Of a stretch of 64,000 bases of DNA, positions 1 through 9,383 are shown one piece after another. The DNA comes from Bursaphelenchus xylophilus (Eukaryota > Nematoda > Chromadorea > Rhabditida > Aphelenchoididae), in assembly GCA_904066235.2 (NCBI GenBank), contig CAJFCV020000005.1, positions 10,411,501 to 10,475,500 on the forward strand. Direction: 5' to 3'. Numbering within the stretch: position 1 is the first letter of the stretch; every line of letters starts with the position of its first letter. A model generated the notes under the pieces. It had not been told where the DNA came from. It made no database searches and was given only the letters and a program-made list of their open reading frames with translations. The position numbers and the translations under genes were made by a program.

Positions 1-255
1 AAGACCCCACGGGCAGAAAGGTCCGAGTCGACCGGATATATTCATGTGGTTCAAGGCACAAAAGCGTCGTACAACAAAACTTCCGGTATATAAAACTACA
101 CTAACGTGGTACTGTAGTATAAATAAGGAATCACTCATGAATCTTCATAAGTCGCAGAAAAAACGGGAAATCTTTTGTCTCCGTTATTTTGGGTCACCCT
201 GTATTTTATATTCACCTTCAGATGGTCATCTGATAAATTAAAATTTCTTTTTCAG

Positions 256-917
256 AGCCAACTGTAATCCCCGTGGACATTGAAATCAAACTGAATGGTA
301 GTCCATTGCCCCTTCCAGCCCACAGTGTGGTGGAAAAACAAACTTTTGGTCTCCGTCCTAGGCAATTTTTCCATTGGCTTCTGCCTGTAAAACACCGAGA
401 GGAAGATGAACATGCCCTCCGTCTGTTTTCGACCATCCAAGTGTTCACCGCCTGTTTCGCGGGGTTCGCGCATGGAGCCAGTGATGTTGCCAACGCCATA
501 GCGCCGTTAGCCGCCATGCTGGCGGTCTATCAAGAGGCCAGCGTCAAGCAAGAACAGCCGGTCTCCATCTGGGTGTTCGTTTTCGGGGTCTCCGCGATCG
601 TTATCGGGCTCTGGGTCCTCGGCCATCGTATCATCAAGGTGGTCGGGACCAAAATGTCCCATGTCCATCCCGCTTCCGGGTTTACCATCGAATTCGGAGC
701 GGCTGTGACCTCCGTTCTCGCTGCCAAACTTGGGCTCCCAATTTCGACGACGCATTCGCTGGTCGGGTCCGTAGTTGCAGTGGGAACGATCAAAGCCGGC
801 GAAGGAGTGAATTGGTCGGTGTTCCGGTCGATTGTAATGTCGTGGGTACTGACTTTGCCCATCACAATCTGTCTCTCCGCGTTTTATACGTTTTTGCTAA
901 AACAATTTGCGTTTTAA
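256..917 (+). CDS. PiT-family sodium/phosphate symporter, 3'-terminal exon only (PiT1)
   Basis: This is the last coding exon of a PiT (SLC20) sodium-dependent phosphate transporter; the rest lies before the window. It opens after a TTTTTCAG acceptor at 255 in the same phase as the last exon of the complete paralogue at 12618-13282, and ends at TAA 915-917. The product carries the cytosolic HREEDEH segment, the second PiT signature (FAHGASDVANAIAPLAAM) and the STTHSLVGS re-entrant motif near the C terminus. The signature normally reads GAND; here it is GASD, an Asn-to-Ser change at a conserved ion-site residue, while the neighbouring copy keeps GAND. Positions 1-255 look like intron. Family assignment is strong; transport activity of this copy is uncertain because of the substitution. 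Confidence 0.93.
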
Positions 918-940
918 TCCAGAATTTTTGTAAATATGTA

Positions 941-946
941 AATAAA
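941..946 (+). promoter_or_regulatory. poly(A) signal of PiT1
   Basis: AATAAA lies 24 bases after the stop codon in AT-rich sequence, the expected place for nematode 3'-end formation. Confidence 0.55.
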
Positions 947-1048
947 TTGTAATATAAAATAACATACAACACGTTAAATTTATAATAAAACTGTTATTTA
1001 TTCACATTTGTCTCAGTTCACCTCGTATTTTACCTTTCAAGCCAGAAT

Positions 1049-2179
1049 CAGGGGTGGTCAGTGGGCCCAAACGGGCCGGCCCGTGACGGGCCGGCCCGGC
1101 CCGGCCCAAACGGGCCGGCCGGGCTCAAAAATGGAAATTTACAAACGGGCCGGGCCCGTCACGGGCCGGGCCGGGCCGGGCCGCGCACGTCAAGAAATTT
1201 CGGGCATTGCAAAGGTTCTCACAGCGAAAAAAAATTCATAAAACCTGTCATCCAAATTGCACATAACAACAATGTTTAACCTAATTTTTTTTATGGGAGC
1301 TCTAGGGAGTATTACTAGTCGTATACAACTGTTTTTTATACCACTGGCACATTCTGAATGGGTGTCATCGTGACGCATTTTTTGAACACAGTTCGAGCTA
1401 GGCTAAAAATAGTGCAAATTTCAAGGCCGAATATCAAAAAAACTGTCCCATCAAGCGGGACGAGACCGATGTAGATACTCGAAGAATAGTTTAAGGATTT
1501 TTTTGACGTGGAGTCTATACCTCCTTCCAGCGCTCTCTGACTCGGTATCGTCGATACAAAATTTTATTTAGACGTTGTTTTCTTCGCCTTGGAAGACTGT
1601 TAAAATACTATGATTATGGGTATATTTTGATTCTATTAGCTTAAGCAGCTCTCGAGCTTTCTATTGGTATCAATATCTTGTGATTTACTATTAATCTTTA
1701 TGTCAAAATATTGCAAACCATTTGGACAAAAACGGATTTGCACCGGGCAGAATGCCAAAAAAAATTCTAGGCTTTTTCATTGGGCGCCCGTTTTTCTTTT
1801 ATTTTTTCTTGACGTGCCGCGGGCCTGGGGTTTTTTCCGGCCCGGCCCGGCCCGTCTAAATTACAATGCCAAACCGTTGGCATTCATTGTTTTCGCGCCG
1901 GGAAAATTAATTGATGTTGTTATAGTTGCTGTTTCTCAAGTTCTAAAACGTTTACAAGTCTATAGTTCCATTATAAAACCACAAAACTATCACATTGATC
2001 CTTTACTAGCTATATCAACGCCTTTTTTGCCTAAGTTTAGATCCCAAGCTTGGGCGCAGTTCGCAGAACCCTCTATAAACGGGCCTGCACGGGCCGGGCC
2101 GGGCCGGGCCTGGAAAAAGACTAGACGGGCCGGGCCGCGGGCCGAAAATCGGAAAAATAGGGTCCGCTGACCACCCCTG
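1049..2179. mobile_element. hAT-like non-autonomous element, copy 1
   Basis: The 1,131-bp element begins CAGGGGTGGTCAG and ends with its exact complement. It is flanked by a perfect 8-bp target duplication GCCAGAAT (1041-1048 and 2180-2187). An 8-bp duplication with CAGGGGTGG-type ends is the hallmark of the hAT superfamily. Just inside each end are runs of GGCCGGGCC, possibly subterminal binding repeats. No transposase frame is present, so it must be mobilised in trans. It sits between the end of PiT1 and the RBX2 gene, 33 bp before the first possible RBX2 start codon. Confidence 0.88.
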
Positions 2180-2211
2180 GCCAGAATAAGAAAAAAGCAA
2201 GACTTGACGCA

Positions 2212-2647
2212 ATGAGTCAAGTCTCGCTTTCTCCTCAAAAAAATATTTTTTCTCGAGATTATTTGCGAAATTCGTGGATTACTCGCTCGGAACCTCAAAA
2301 AATGTCAAGTATGGATACCTCCGAGTCTCCAGCAGCTCAAGCCGAGCCAAAAATGTTCACTTTGAAGAAATGGAATGCAATCGCCACATGGAATTGGGAT
2401 GTGGAATGTGATACTTGCGCTATTTGCAGAATTCAGCTAATGGGTAAGTTCTCTTCTCTTTTTATTGATTCCGAATTTAGAAACGTGTCTTCGATGCCAA
2501 TCAGATGCTAAACAAGAAGAGTGTGTGGTTGCCTGGGGCGAATGTAACCACTGCTTCCACAATTGTTGTATGTCCCTTTGGATCAAACAAAACAACAGAT
2601 GCCCGCTTTGTCAACAGGACTGGGCGGTTCAGCGTATCGGTAAATAG
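2212..2647 (+). CDS. rbx-2: RBX2/RNF7-type RING-H2 protein of cullin-RING ligases
   Basis: Two exons, 2212-2443 and 2481-2647, joined by a 37-bp intron (GTAAGT to TTTAG, phase 1). The product is the small RING-H2 subunit that recruits E2 enzymes to cullin ligases, typically CUL5. The core from KKWNAIATWNWDVECDTCAICR through WGECNHCFHNCCMSLW, NRCPLCQQDW and the terminal VQRIGK matches RBX2 rather than RBX1. All RING cysteines and histidines look present. The frame from 2212 gives 132 residues; an in-frame ATG at 2302 gives 102, closer to the usual length of about 110, and may be the true start. The upstream region is interrupted by a hAT element ending at 2179, so little ancestral promoter remains. 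Identity is very secure; the start is not. Confidence 0.93.
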
Positions 2648-2761
2648 ATCAAAGTCGGTGTAAAGTATTTTATCGGGTAAATAAATGTATAAACGGTGTA
2701 TTACTTGGGATTTCGGACATTACACTTGTTGATATCAAGTTATTACCTAAATTTTTCAATT

Positions 2762-4449
2762 TTATGGTTGATACGCGTAACAAGACACTTCATAGAACGA
2801 GTATTGGCAGTAGAGGTCTGTGTGAATTGTGAAAGAGAACTCTCCATGCCCGCAAATTACATTTATCGGCTTTCCTAATTGTTTTTCTGCTTCAAATTGA
2901 ATGGATCTTTTGCTTTGATCAATGTCGTGGGATATGTTCTAAAATTTGGCAACTTGTCGATTAAGTTACTTACCTCTCCGATTATGTTTCGCAGTATATA
3001 ACTATTGCACATTGCAGTTCTTTGTTCCAATTCTGGGGTCAGAGTCCGAGCACCTTGCATGGCTAACATAAACTTCGATTTTTTCATTTTGCATGGCCGA
3101 TGGCAGTTTGCGCAGCAGTCATTCTTAAAGAATATGACATTTAGGTCGTTTTGAGTGCTATTTGATAGATTTTAGCCTCTCATCAACTTACCGGTGGGAC
3201 ATATTGTGCTGGCATACATGAGCAAGGTGGCATTGGTGGTGGTGGCGGTGGAGGAGGTGGTGGAGGGCAAGGTCTTGGCATACAAGGAGGTGGAGGGGGA
3301 CAGAAAACTGGCGGAGGAGGTGGTGGACATAACGGAGGGGGCGGACAGAATCTAGGGACACATCTAGGGGGCGGTGGAGGAGGAGCTGGGCATCCGCATG
3401 AATAAGGTGGTGGCGGCGGACATTGAGCTGGCAAACTCATGCAGGGATTCGGTTGGGGATAGCGGAAGGGGTCAGCATTGAAATTGGAGGTAGGTTGATT
3501 GAATTCTGAGAGGAAATCGGCATTGGAAACGAATTGATCTTTCTCTTCCTTGGGATCTTTTTCTTCTTTGGGATCTTTTTCCTCTTTGGGATCTTTCTCC
3601 TCCTTGTCGTCAGACTTTGATTCTGCAATATTTACATGACAGTATAAGGCAGATACTTGCGATTATGACCTACCATGATGAACTTCAAAAGACGGTGATC
3701 CGTTGTCGTAAACGGTTAGCTGATTTAAGGGATGAAATGGGTATCCAGAAAGGGTTGGTGTAAAAATCTTATAAATGGCAGCCCAAAAAGGTTATATTGC
3801 TCGTCAAATCATCTAAATCGTTAGCCAAACAGTTGGCGGAGGCTCTTGGCTAGCGATTTGGATGAATTGGCAAGCAATTTAACTTTTTTGGGCTGGCCAT
3901 TTAAATAGTGAAGGACCAGTGGCAAAAAACGTGCCATTTTGCATCCAGGAAGTATGAAAAATGTGGCAAAATGCTTCCCTTTCCAAGTGAAAAAACTTCG
4001 TTTTGAAGGGCGCGCCTTTTGAAATTGGGGTTTTTTCACTTGGAGAGGGAAGCATTTTGCCACATTTTTGATACTTCCCGGATGCAAAATCCGTTTTTTG
4101 CCACTGGATCAGGTCCCCCACTATAAGGTTCATATACCAACCCTTTTTGGATAACCTGTCCAGCTCTTAAATTATCTAACCGTTTACGACGGTGGATCAC
4201 GATCATTTGTGGGTTATAATTGCCAATGGGCATTGCCAGATACTTACTTTTTAGCTTTGTTTCTTCGTCCTTGTCGCCTTTAGTTGTGGCCTCAATTCCA
4301 GGCGTGTCCCATAGAGGCCTGAAAGTTTGAAAAGCCATAAATCCAGTCCTCGAGTTGTCATCGTCGTCATCCTCGATTCTACCGTGGCCTAGCCCACTCA
4401 AGCTTACTAGTAACACCAGAATTAGCCGTCTTTTTACAGCAGCTACCAT
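2762..4449 (-). CDS. Secreted proline-rich ground-like (Grl) protein, hedgehog-related family
   Basis: Five exons on the minus strand: 4449-4138, 3767-3674, 3622-3192, 3123-2974, 2938-2762; all phases agree, giving 387 residues. The N terminus is a signal peptide (hydrophobic LILVLLVSLSGLG) followed by an acidic stretch. The middle has four KDPKEE-type repeats, then a Cys/Pro-rich tract of CPPPPPP units. Residues about 280-387 (starting NDCCANC, ending FEAEKQLGKP, VICGHGEFSF, LYCQYS, CYAYQP) fit the ground-like domain of nematode Grl proteins, which are extracellular and usually cuticle- or glia-associated. The first junction is the weak point: a stronger donor at 4247 breaks the frame, so exon 1 is read through to a GTATAT donor at 4137. 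Intron 1 holds a hairpin (3777-3903) and a MITE (3908-4123). Domain call is firm; exon 1 end is tentative. Confidence 0.82.
3777..3903. repeat. Short hairpin element (MITE-like)
   Basis: Inverted repeat of about 50 bp per arm with ends near AAATGGC and AGCCCAAAAAGG on the left and TTTTTTGGGCTGGCCATTT on the right, lying in intron 1 of the Grl gene. No target duplication was resolved. Confidence 0.5.
3908..4123. mobile_element. MITE family A, copy 1
   Basis: Palindromic element bounded by TA. Family A ends read CAGTGGGGGACCTGATCC and its complement, followed by GGCAAAAAACGT and a conserved interior (TTTTGCATCCGGGAAGTATC, GTGGCAAAATGC). TA duplication and CAGT-type ends suggest mobilisation by a Tc1/mariner transposase. 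This copy has eroded ends. Confidence 0.75.
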
Positions 4450-4563
4450 AATATTAGAGTTACCTTAAGTTAGACTCCCCGCTTCCTAATATGTATTTGT
4501 TTTTTTACTTCCGCGACGCGTTCGAGTAAGGTAAATAAATGGAAGTTACGGCATCTTCAGACG

Positions 4564-5164
4564 ATGATTGAGTCATGCACCACCCGTCGAATGCTCCTAT
4601 TGATATGCGCTCTTCTAGTGTCTTCAACGATTATTCTGGTTTTTGAAGAATACGTGGAGGATTCGGAGCTGGAGGCCTCGAGGAGACTAAAACAGAATGG
4701 GAAAATGAGTTACTCCGATCCAGACTCGAAGGTGAGCTTTTGAGGCCCTAAAAATGTCATATGTAACGTATGTTTTATGTTATTTTCTGTATTTAGAAGG
4801 ACGTCCCCAAAACATCGACCTCCGAATGCTCTCCCGAATCCTTGAAGCTGGTCGAGGAATGTCAACCTTGCTCAAACTTTGAAGTCAACGCTTTGAAAAC
4901 AGGTAAGATTTCGAATTTTTTTTGAAATTTGTATATTTAGACTACTGTAAGGACACTGGGTTCTATACAAAGTTTTTGTGTGAAGCAACGAATCAAACGC
5001 TATACTCTCCATGTTATTCCAAACAAGTCCGAGCTTTCGTCCGCTTCAATCTGTTCGCTGGAATGAGTTTCGCCTGGAGCGTTTTGTTCTATGGGTTCGT
5101 CTCATGGCGACGGAAGATTGTGGAAATGCGATCGTATTCGAGGGTGTCGCAGTTCATCAATTAA
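4564..5164 (+). CDS. JTB-like type I membrane protein
   Basis: Three exons, 4564-4731, 4797-4902 and 4941-5164, with matching phases, giving 165 residues. The protein has an N-terminal hydrophobic leader (MLLLICALLVSSTIILVF), an extracellular cysteine region with VEECQPCSNF, GFYTKFLCE and SPCYS, a transmembrane helix at about residues 126-147, and a short basic tail. This layout and the EEC.PCSNF motif match JTB (jumping translocation breakpoint) proteins, small membrane proteins linked in animals to cytokinesis and mitochondria. ATG 4564 is chosen because it opens the leader; an ATG at 4591 is also possible. A short out-of-frame ATG frame starts upstream (about 4540) and overlaps the start. 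Function in worms is not inferable from sequence. Confidence 0.8.
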
Positions 5165-5270
5165 GCAGAACTTTTTATAAGGACTACGGGTGTAGATTAT
5201 AATATAATTTTCGGATCAAATTCAAGTTTTTAGCAGTTGTATTTATTATTTTTTAAGTTGCGATAAAAGA

Positions 5271-8200
5271 CTACTGGGCAAAAGCCAGTCCGGGCAAATA
5301 ACCACCATCCACAACAATCGTTGAACCGGTCATATAGCTTGCGTCATCGCTGGCGATGAAGAGAATTGTATTCGCCACTTCTTGAGGTGTGCCCATTCGA
5401 CGAGCCGGAAGCTTCGAATACTTTTCCTTACCCACTTCCAACAAGGCCTCACCATTTTGATGACGAATGGTGAAGTCGGTAATAATGGGTCCGGGACTAA
5501 AATTAAAAAGGAAAAATTATATTATACGTGACATAGAAGGTTTGTAAATGGGAGGTAGTTTATAAATTTTGCTTTTCAATCCAATCAAAAGCGTCAAATT
5601 CAGTCCAAGGTTAACTTTGGACTAACAAGGGAGGTACCCCGAGTGCGACGCTCAGATTTTTGTAAAATTTTGCACACACGTCTGGCATGGACTAAGTATC
5701 AATTCCTGATAGTTTTAGCTCGCGCTTTGCAAGCGCCGCCGATATATTCAACGATCGTTGCCGCCGAGAGAGCATTCTAACGGCGGAGAGCGGTCAGAGG
5801 GAAAAACACTTTTTGATCATAACTTTGCTAGTTTCGTGCGAAGTTATCTAAACTTGTGCCAAGTTTCATCAAAATCTGAGCGTCGAAATTGGGGTACTTC
5901 CCTTGTAAATGTTGGAGGATCTTGTTGAAATAAAACATCATTTTACTGACAAGGAAAGTACTTCTATGGGGTGTGGGGTTACAGGTCGAGATATATATCA
6001 AAAAATTCGCAAAAATTTTCTGATTCAGAATATATAAAAATTAGCTGCCTAATTTTGGTCTATCAGCGAGTTTTATCAATAAATGTTTTTCTCGAGGAAA
6101 AAAATCTGCGGCGACAAAAGCGCGCTCGGTCTCCTCCTTCGGAAGAGAGCGGTGTGGCCGAGTGGTTAGAGCGCTAGATTGGGAATCCGAAGGGAACGGG
6201 TTCGATTCGTTTTGGCACACTAGAACCCATTTTTTACATTGGAACTACTTCTAAGGTGTAGTTGTAATCTAATTTGATATTTTAAGGCTTGTCAAGGCCT
6301 TAAAATTTATTTTAGCACAAAACAAAATTTTTTTATTGGTAAAAACACGGTCAAAAAGACACTTGCATGGTGTCGCACAACGAACAGAAACAGAATGCCA
6401 AGAATTTTGGCATTAATTTTCTCAATTTTTTAAAGACAGGTCGGATAAATCAGGCTCATACGCCATCGAAGGGCCATAATTTTATTAAGTTTATTATATC
6501 ATATGAAAGGTAATCCGTTTCAGTTTATTATAGTTCGATTTTTTTAGATAACAAACTTATGGTTTTATGGTAAAACTGGCCGAAAATATGCCCGTTTTTG
6601 CAAAAGTTTTGGCTCTTCTAGAGTGTAAAGTACTTTTTTTGACAAATCTGATCAGGGAGGATTGTTCAACATGTCTTTCTCTTCGTGTGGGCTAAGTTTC
6701 AGCAAAATCGGTCTACAATTTTTGCAGCAGTAGCAAAAATACTTCAAAATTCAATTCATTATTTTTTATTTTTTTTTGTGTTTAAAATGCCCAGGCCCAT
6801 CAAACCTCGAAGGTAACGCCAGAATAAGCTCGTATTGGCAACCCAAAAAGTAGTAAAGTACTTTTAGATGGAAAAATTATGTTATCCATGATCAAGATCA
6901 ATATCCTGCCGAGGAAGCGCCTCAGCAGGACTCCAAGGTAATGGAACATGTGGGCAGTTTTAAAACCATATTAGTTATGAAACGGGAGCAAATAGAGAGA
7001 TTTTACTAACCTCGATCGCGGAATTCTTGGAGGAGAAGATGCGCAGATCTGGACTTGTCAAGAATGAGGTTTGGGGTCTTTAGAGAAGGGAAGAGGGAGA
7101 GTTTCGTCAACTGGGGCTCTTGTTTACCTATTTTATAGAATACAGGGTCTTACAAAAAAAACGTGAAGGAAAGTGGAAGGCTGTAACTTCCGGTGGAGGC
7201 GGCGCAGAGACTTCGTATTTGAAATGTGTATTTTTAAAAGGCATAAGTTTTTGTCTATGAAGTAACAAGCTTTTATAGTGCAAACTGAGGTCACTACGAC
7301 CTTCTGAAGTAGAGGCATCTGTACCCCGAAAACCAGGTTTTTTCGGTTGAAAATGATCGAGAAATTTCGGACTTTGTCGGTTGAAAATCACCAGGAAATG
7401 TCGGATTTTTTGGAGGTTTCTTGATATAGCCTTTAAGAAAACGTCAAAAAATTGCACGTGTTGGCACTTTCCTCTTCTTTTTCAACATCACCCATATCAA
7501 AACCCCCCAAAAAATCCGACATTTCCTGGTGATTTTCAACCGAAAAAGTCCGAAATTTCACGATCATTTTCAACCGAAAAAACCTGGTTTTCGGGGTAAA
7601 GATGCCTCTATTTCAGAAGGTCGCAGCGACCTCAGTTTGCGCTTTAAAAGCTTGTTATTTCGTAGGCGAAAACTTATGTCTTTTAAAAATACACATTCCA
7701 AATACGAAGTCTCTGCGCCGCCTCCGCCGGAAGTTATAGCCTTCCACTTTCCTTCACGTTTTTTGTAAGACCCTGTAATTGGGTCAAATCCGTAAAAAAT
7801 TTTACTTTAATTTTGTCATGTATAACATGGTCAATATCAGTCCGAAACGCCAAATTGGAATTTCAGATATGTGTAATCGTAGAAAAAGCTATTTTATGAC
7901 CAAATTGGTACAAATAAGTGATCAGCAAAGTTGCTAGAACGCACAACGGTATATTTGTAGGTCTTGACCTTCAATTGTAATATCGCTACTTCTTTTTTTG
8001 CCGTAGACCGATTTTGATAAGATTTGGCATTTTTGATCTTTGATTAAGTCTTAACAAAACTCCCTGATCAGATTCCCCATTTAAAGTAAAAAATTTTTCT
8101 GATCGTTGTGTGTCGCGAGAAAACTTCTGAGGTCAAAAACATGTCATCAGACCAAAATTAGGCAGCTAATTTTGATATATTCTGAATCAGAAAATTTTTG

Positions 8201-9383
8201 CGAATTTTTTGATATATATCTCGACCTGTAACTCCACACCCCATAGAAGTACTTTCCTTGTGAAAAAAGTAGCGAGTTCAGTTCATTTCATGGACAAGAT
8301 CCGTCGAAATTTAGTGAAACGTTAACTTTGGGCTGAATTTGCCGCTTTTGACTGGATTGAAAAGCAAAATTTAGAAATCACCTCACATTTTGTACTACAT
8401 AGTTCGTTCGCAAAGTCGCTGGGGTGATTTCGGCGACGTGCACTGTGCGAAGATCCCCAGCGACTTTACGAACAGACAGGTACACTGGCGGACCTGATCC
8501 ATTGGCAAAAGGCGTATCATTTTGCATCCGGGAAGTATCAAAAATGTGGCAAAATGCCCCTCTCCAAGTGAAAAAACTCCGATTTCAAAAGCGCGCCCGC
8601 TCTGTTTGTAAGGAACCCTTCAAAAAGGAGTTTTTTCAGTTGGAGAGAGAGGCATTTTGCCACATTTCTTGATACTTCCCGGATGTAAAATGATACTTTT
8701 CTTGCCACTGGATCAGCTCCGCCACTGTATATATGGTATTGTGATACTCACTTCACACTATTCACTCTAACCTCAGGTCCCCATCTGACGGCGAAGCCGG
8801 CGGTGTATGCGTCCATTGCGGCTTTTGTAATGCAATAGGGCACGAGTCTTGGGGCAATTAGTTTAGCTCCAACCGAAGATATATTGATTATGTTTCCTTT
8901 GGTCTTCACCAAATGGGGATACGCCTTTTCGTTCAGGTCGTACATGCTAAAAGAAGCTTTTAGTTTAGGGGCTGTTAGTTTCATACCTTCGAAAATTGAC
9001 ATTATAGAGATAATCCATATTGTGAAGACTGTTCCAGTCCTCATCTTTGGGATCGTTTCGAATGCCGGCGTTATTGACGAGCACATCAATTTGCCCAAAC
9101 TTTTTGATAGTCTCATTAATTAGAGCATCTCGCGTCTTCTCATCTTGAATCGGCCCTTGAACGACTAGATAACGCTCGGCCTTGACGCCAGCGGCTTCGA
9201 GGGCCGCTACAACGTCCTGAAAGAAAGTAGAAACAAAAAATATAGGCTTACTTTCAACTTGTTCTCGCTTTGCCCATGAATAACAACATTAGCGCCTCGT
9301 ATAGCGAACAATAAAGCGGCTTCACGCCCAATTCCGGCGCTGGAGCCGGTAATAATCACAGTTTTTGTAGCAAAAGAAGCCAT
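5271..9383 (-). CDS. Short-chain dehydrogenase/reductase 1 (classical SDR)
   Basis: Four exons on the minus strand: 9383-9252, 9216-8987, 8946-8752 and 5496-5271, in phase, giving 260 residues, the usual size for a classical SDR. Motifs are complete: cofactor-binding TGSSAGIGR at 12-20, NNAG at 92-95, catalytic Ser near 144-145, and YCITK with Tyr158 and Lys162. After the last junction comes NPGP, then a C-terminal GGY segment. The substrate of this NAD(P)-dependent oxidoreductase cannot be told. Exon lengths 132, 230 and 195 are identical to SDR2 (13724-15195), so the two are duplicates in opposite orientation flanking PiT2. Intron 3 is about 3.25 kb because several transposons have nested in it; splice sites remain intact. 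Confidence 0.92.
5626..5905. mobile_element. Family C element, 280-bp copy
   Basis: Flanked by TAA (5623-5625, 5906-5908). Ends CAAGGGAGGTACC and GGTACTTCCCTTG, with interior blocks GTGCGACGCTCAGATTTT and AGTTTTAGCTCGCGCTTTGC shared with other family C copies. A 3-bp TAA duplication suggests a PIF/Harbinger-type source. Confidence 0.75.
6148..6222 (+). pseudogene. Degenerate tRNA-like sequence (class II type)
   Basis: A near-perfect pol III A box (TGGCCGAGTGG) is followed about 50 bp later by a B-box-like GGTTCGATTC, with a layout like Ser/Leu tRNAs. The anticodon and T stems do not pair well and the acceptor stem is unclear, so it is probably not a working tRNA. It lies about 200 bp inside the left end of the element at 5950-8260. 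Confidence 0.5.
7143..7775. mobile_element. Tc1/mariner-type fold-back MITE nested in the 5950-8260 element
   Basis: 633 bp, flanked by TA (7141-7142, 7776-7777), ends CAGGGTCTTACAAAAA and complement. The arms pair almost to the centre near 7460, so it is effectively one long hairpin. Confidence 0.83.
8405..8480. repeat. Short GCACTGTGC-bearing hairpin
   Basis: AAAGTCGCTGGGG and CCCCAGCGACTTT are inverted around GTGCACTGTGCGAA, a short relative of family D. It lies in SDR1 intron 3. Confidence 0.5.
8483..8727. mobile_element. MITE family A, copy 2
   Basis: TA-flanked palindrome (8481-8482, 8728-8729) in SDR1 intron 3, 24 bp from the exon 3 donor. Ends CACTGGCGGACCTGATCC and complement. Confidence 0.85.

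Larger units (their letters stand above)
3690..4205. repeat. Imperfect inverted repeat spanning an exon and intron of the Grl gene
   Basis: About 70 bp at 4137-4205 is an imperfect reverse complement of 3690-3757 (shared blocks ACCAACCCTTT, CTTAAAT, CTAACCGTTTACGAC, GGATCAC). The 3690-3757 copy is coding in exon 2; the other lies at the end of exon 1 or in intron 1, depending on the donor used. The pre-mRNA could fold on itself here. Confidence 0.6.
5950..8260. mobile_element. Large palindromic element with TGA target duplication
   Basis: A 2,311-bp element with inverted ends over 110 bp long, starting CAAGGAAAGTACTTC and ending in its complement, flanked by TGA (5947-5949, 8261-8263). Next to the ends is the block TTAGCTGCCTAATTTT, also seen as TTAGCTGCCCAATAT in the element at 37091-38119. 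It carries a tRNA-like segment near 6150 and a nested TA-flanked MITE at 7143-7775. The 3-bp duplication fits PIF/Harbinger-like transposition. No transposase frame is visible. Confidence 0.8.
5546..8390. mobile_element. Outer inverted-repeat element in SDR1 intron 3
   Basis: Arms at about 5546-5612 and 8320-8390 are imperfect reverse complements (shared TTTTGCTTTTCAATCCA). TGT flanks both sides (5543-5545, 8391-8393). It contains the elements at 5626-5905 and 5950-8260, so it inserted first. Confidence 0.6.

Noticed and set aside
1061..2298. Arg/Gly/Pro-rich frames around GGCCGGGCC runs
   Set aside because: These come from the GC-rich ends of the hAT-like element and have no coding features.
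3660..3765. Plus-strand exon in the inverted repeat of the Grl gene
   Set aside because: A 32-codon plus-strand frame resembles the opposite copy, but the minus-strand exon fits the Grl gene with correct phases on both sides of the segment, so the plus frame is treated as a shadow.
6148..6222. Functional tRNA gene
   Set aside because: A and B boxes are present but the stems do not pair properly, so it was recorded as a tRNA-like pseudogene.
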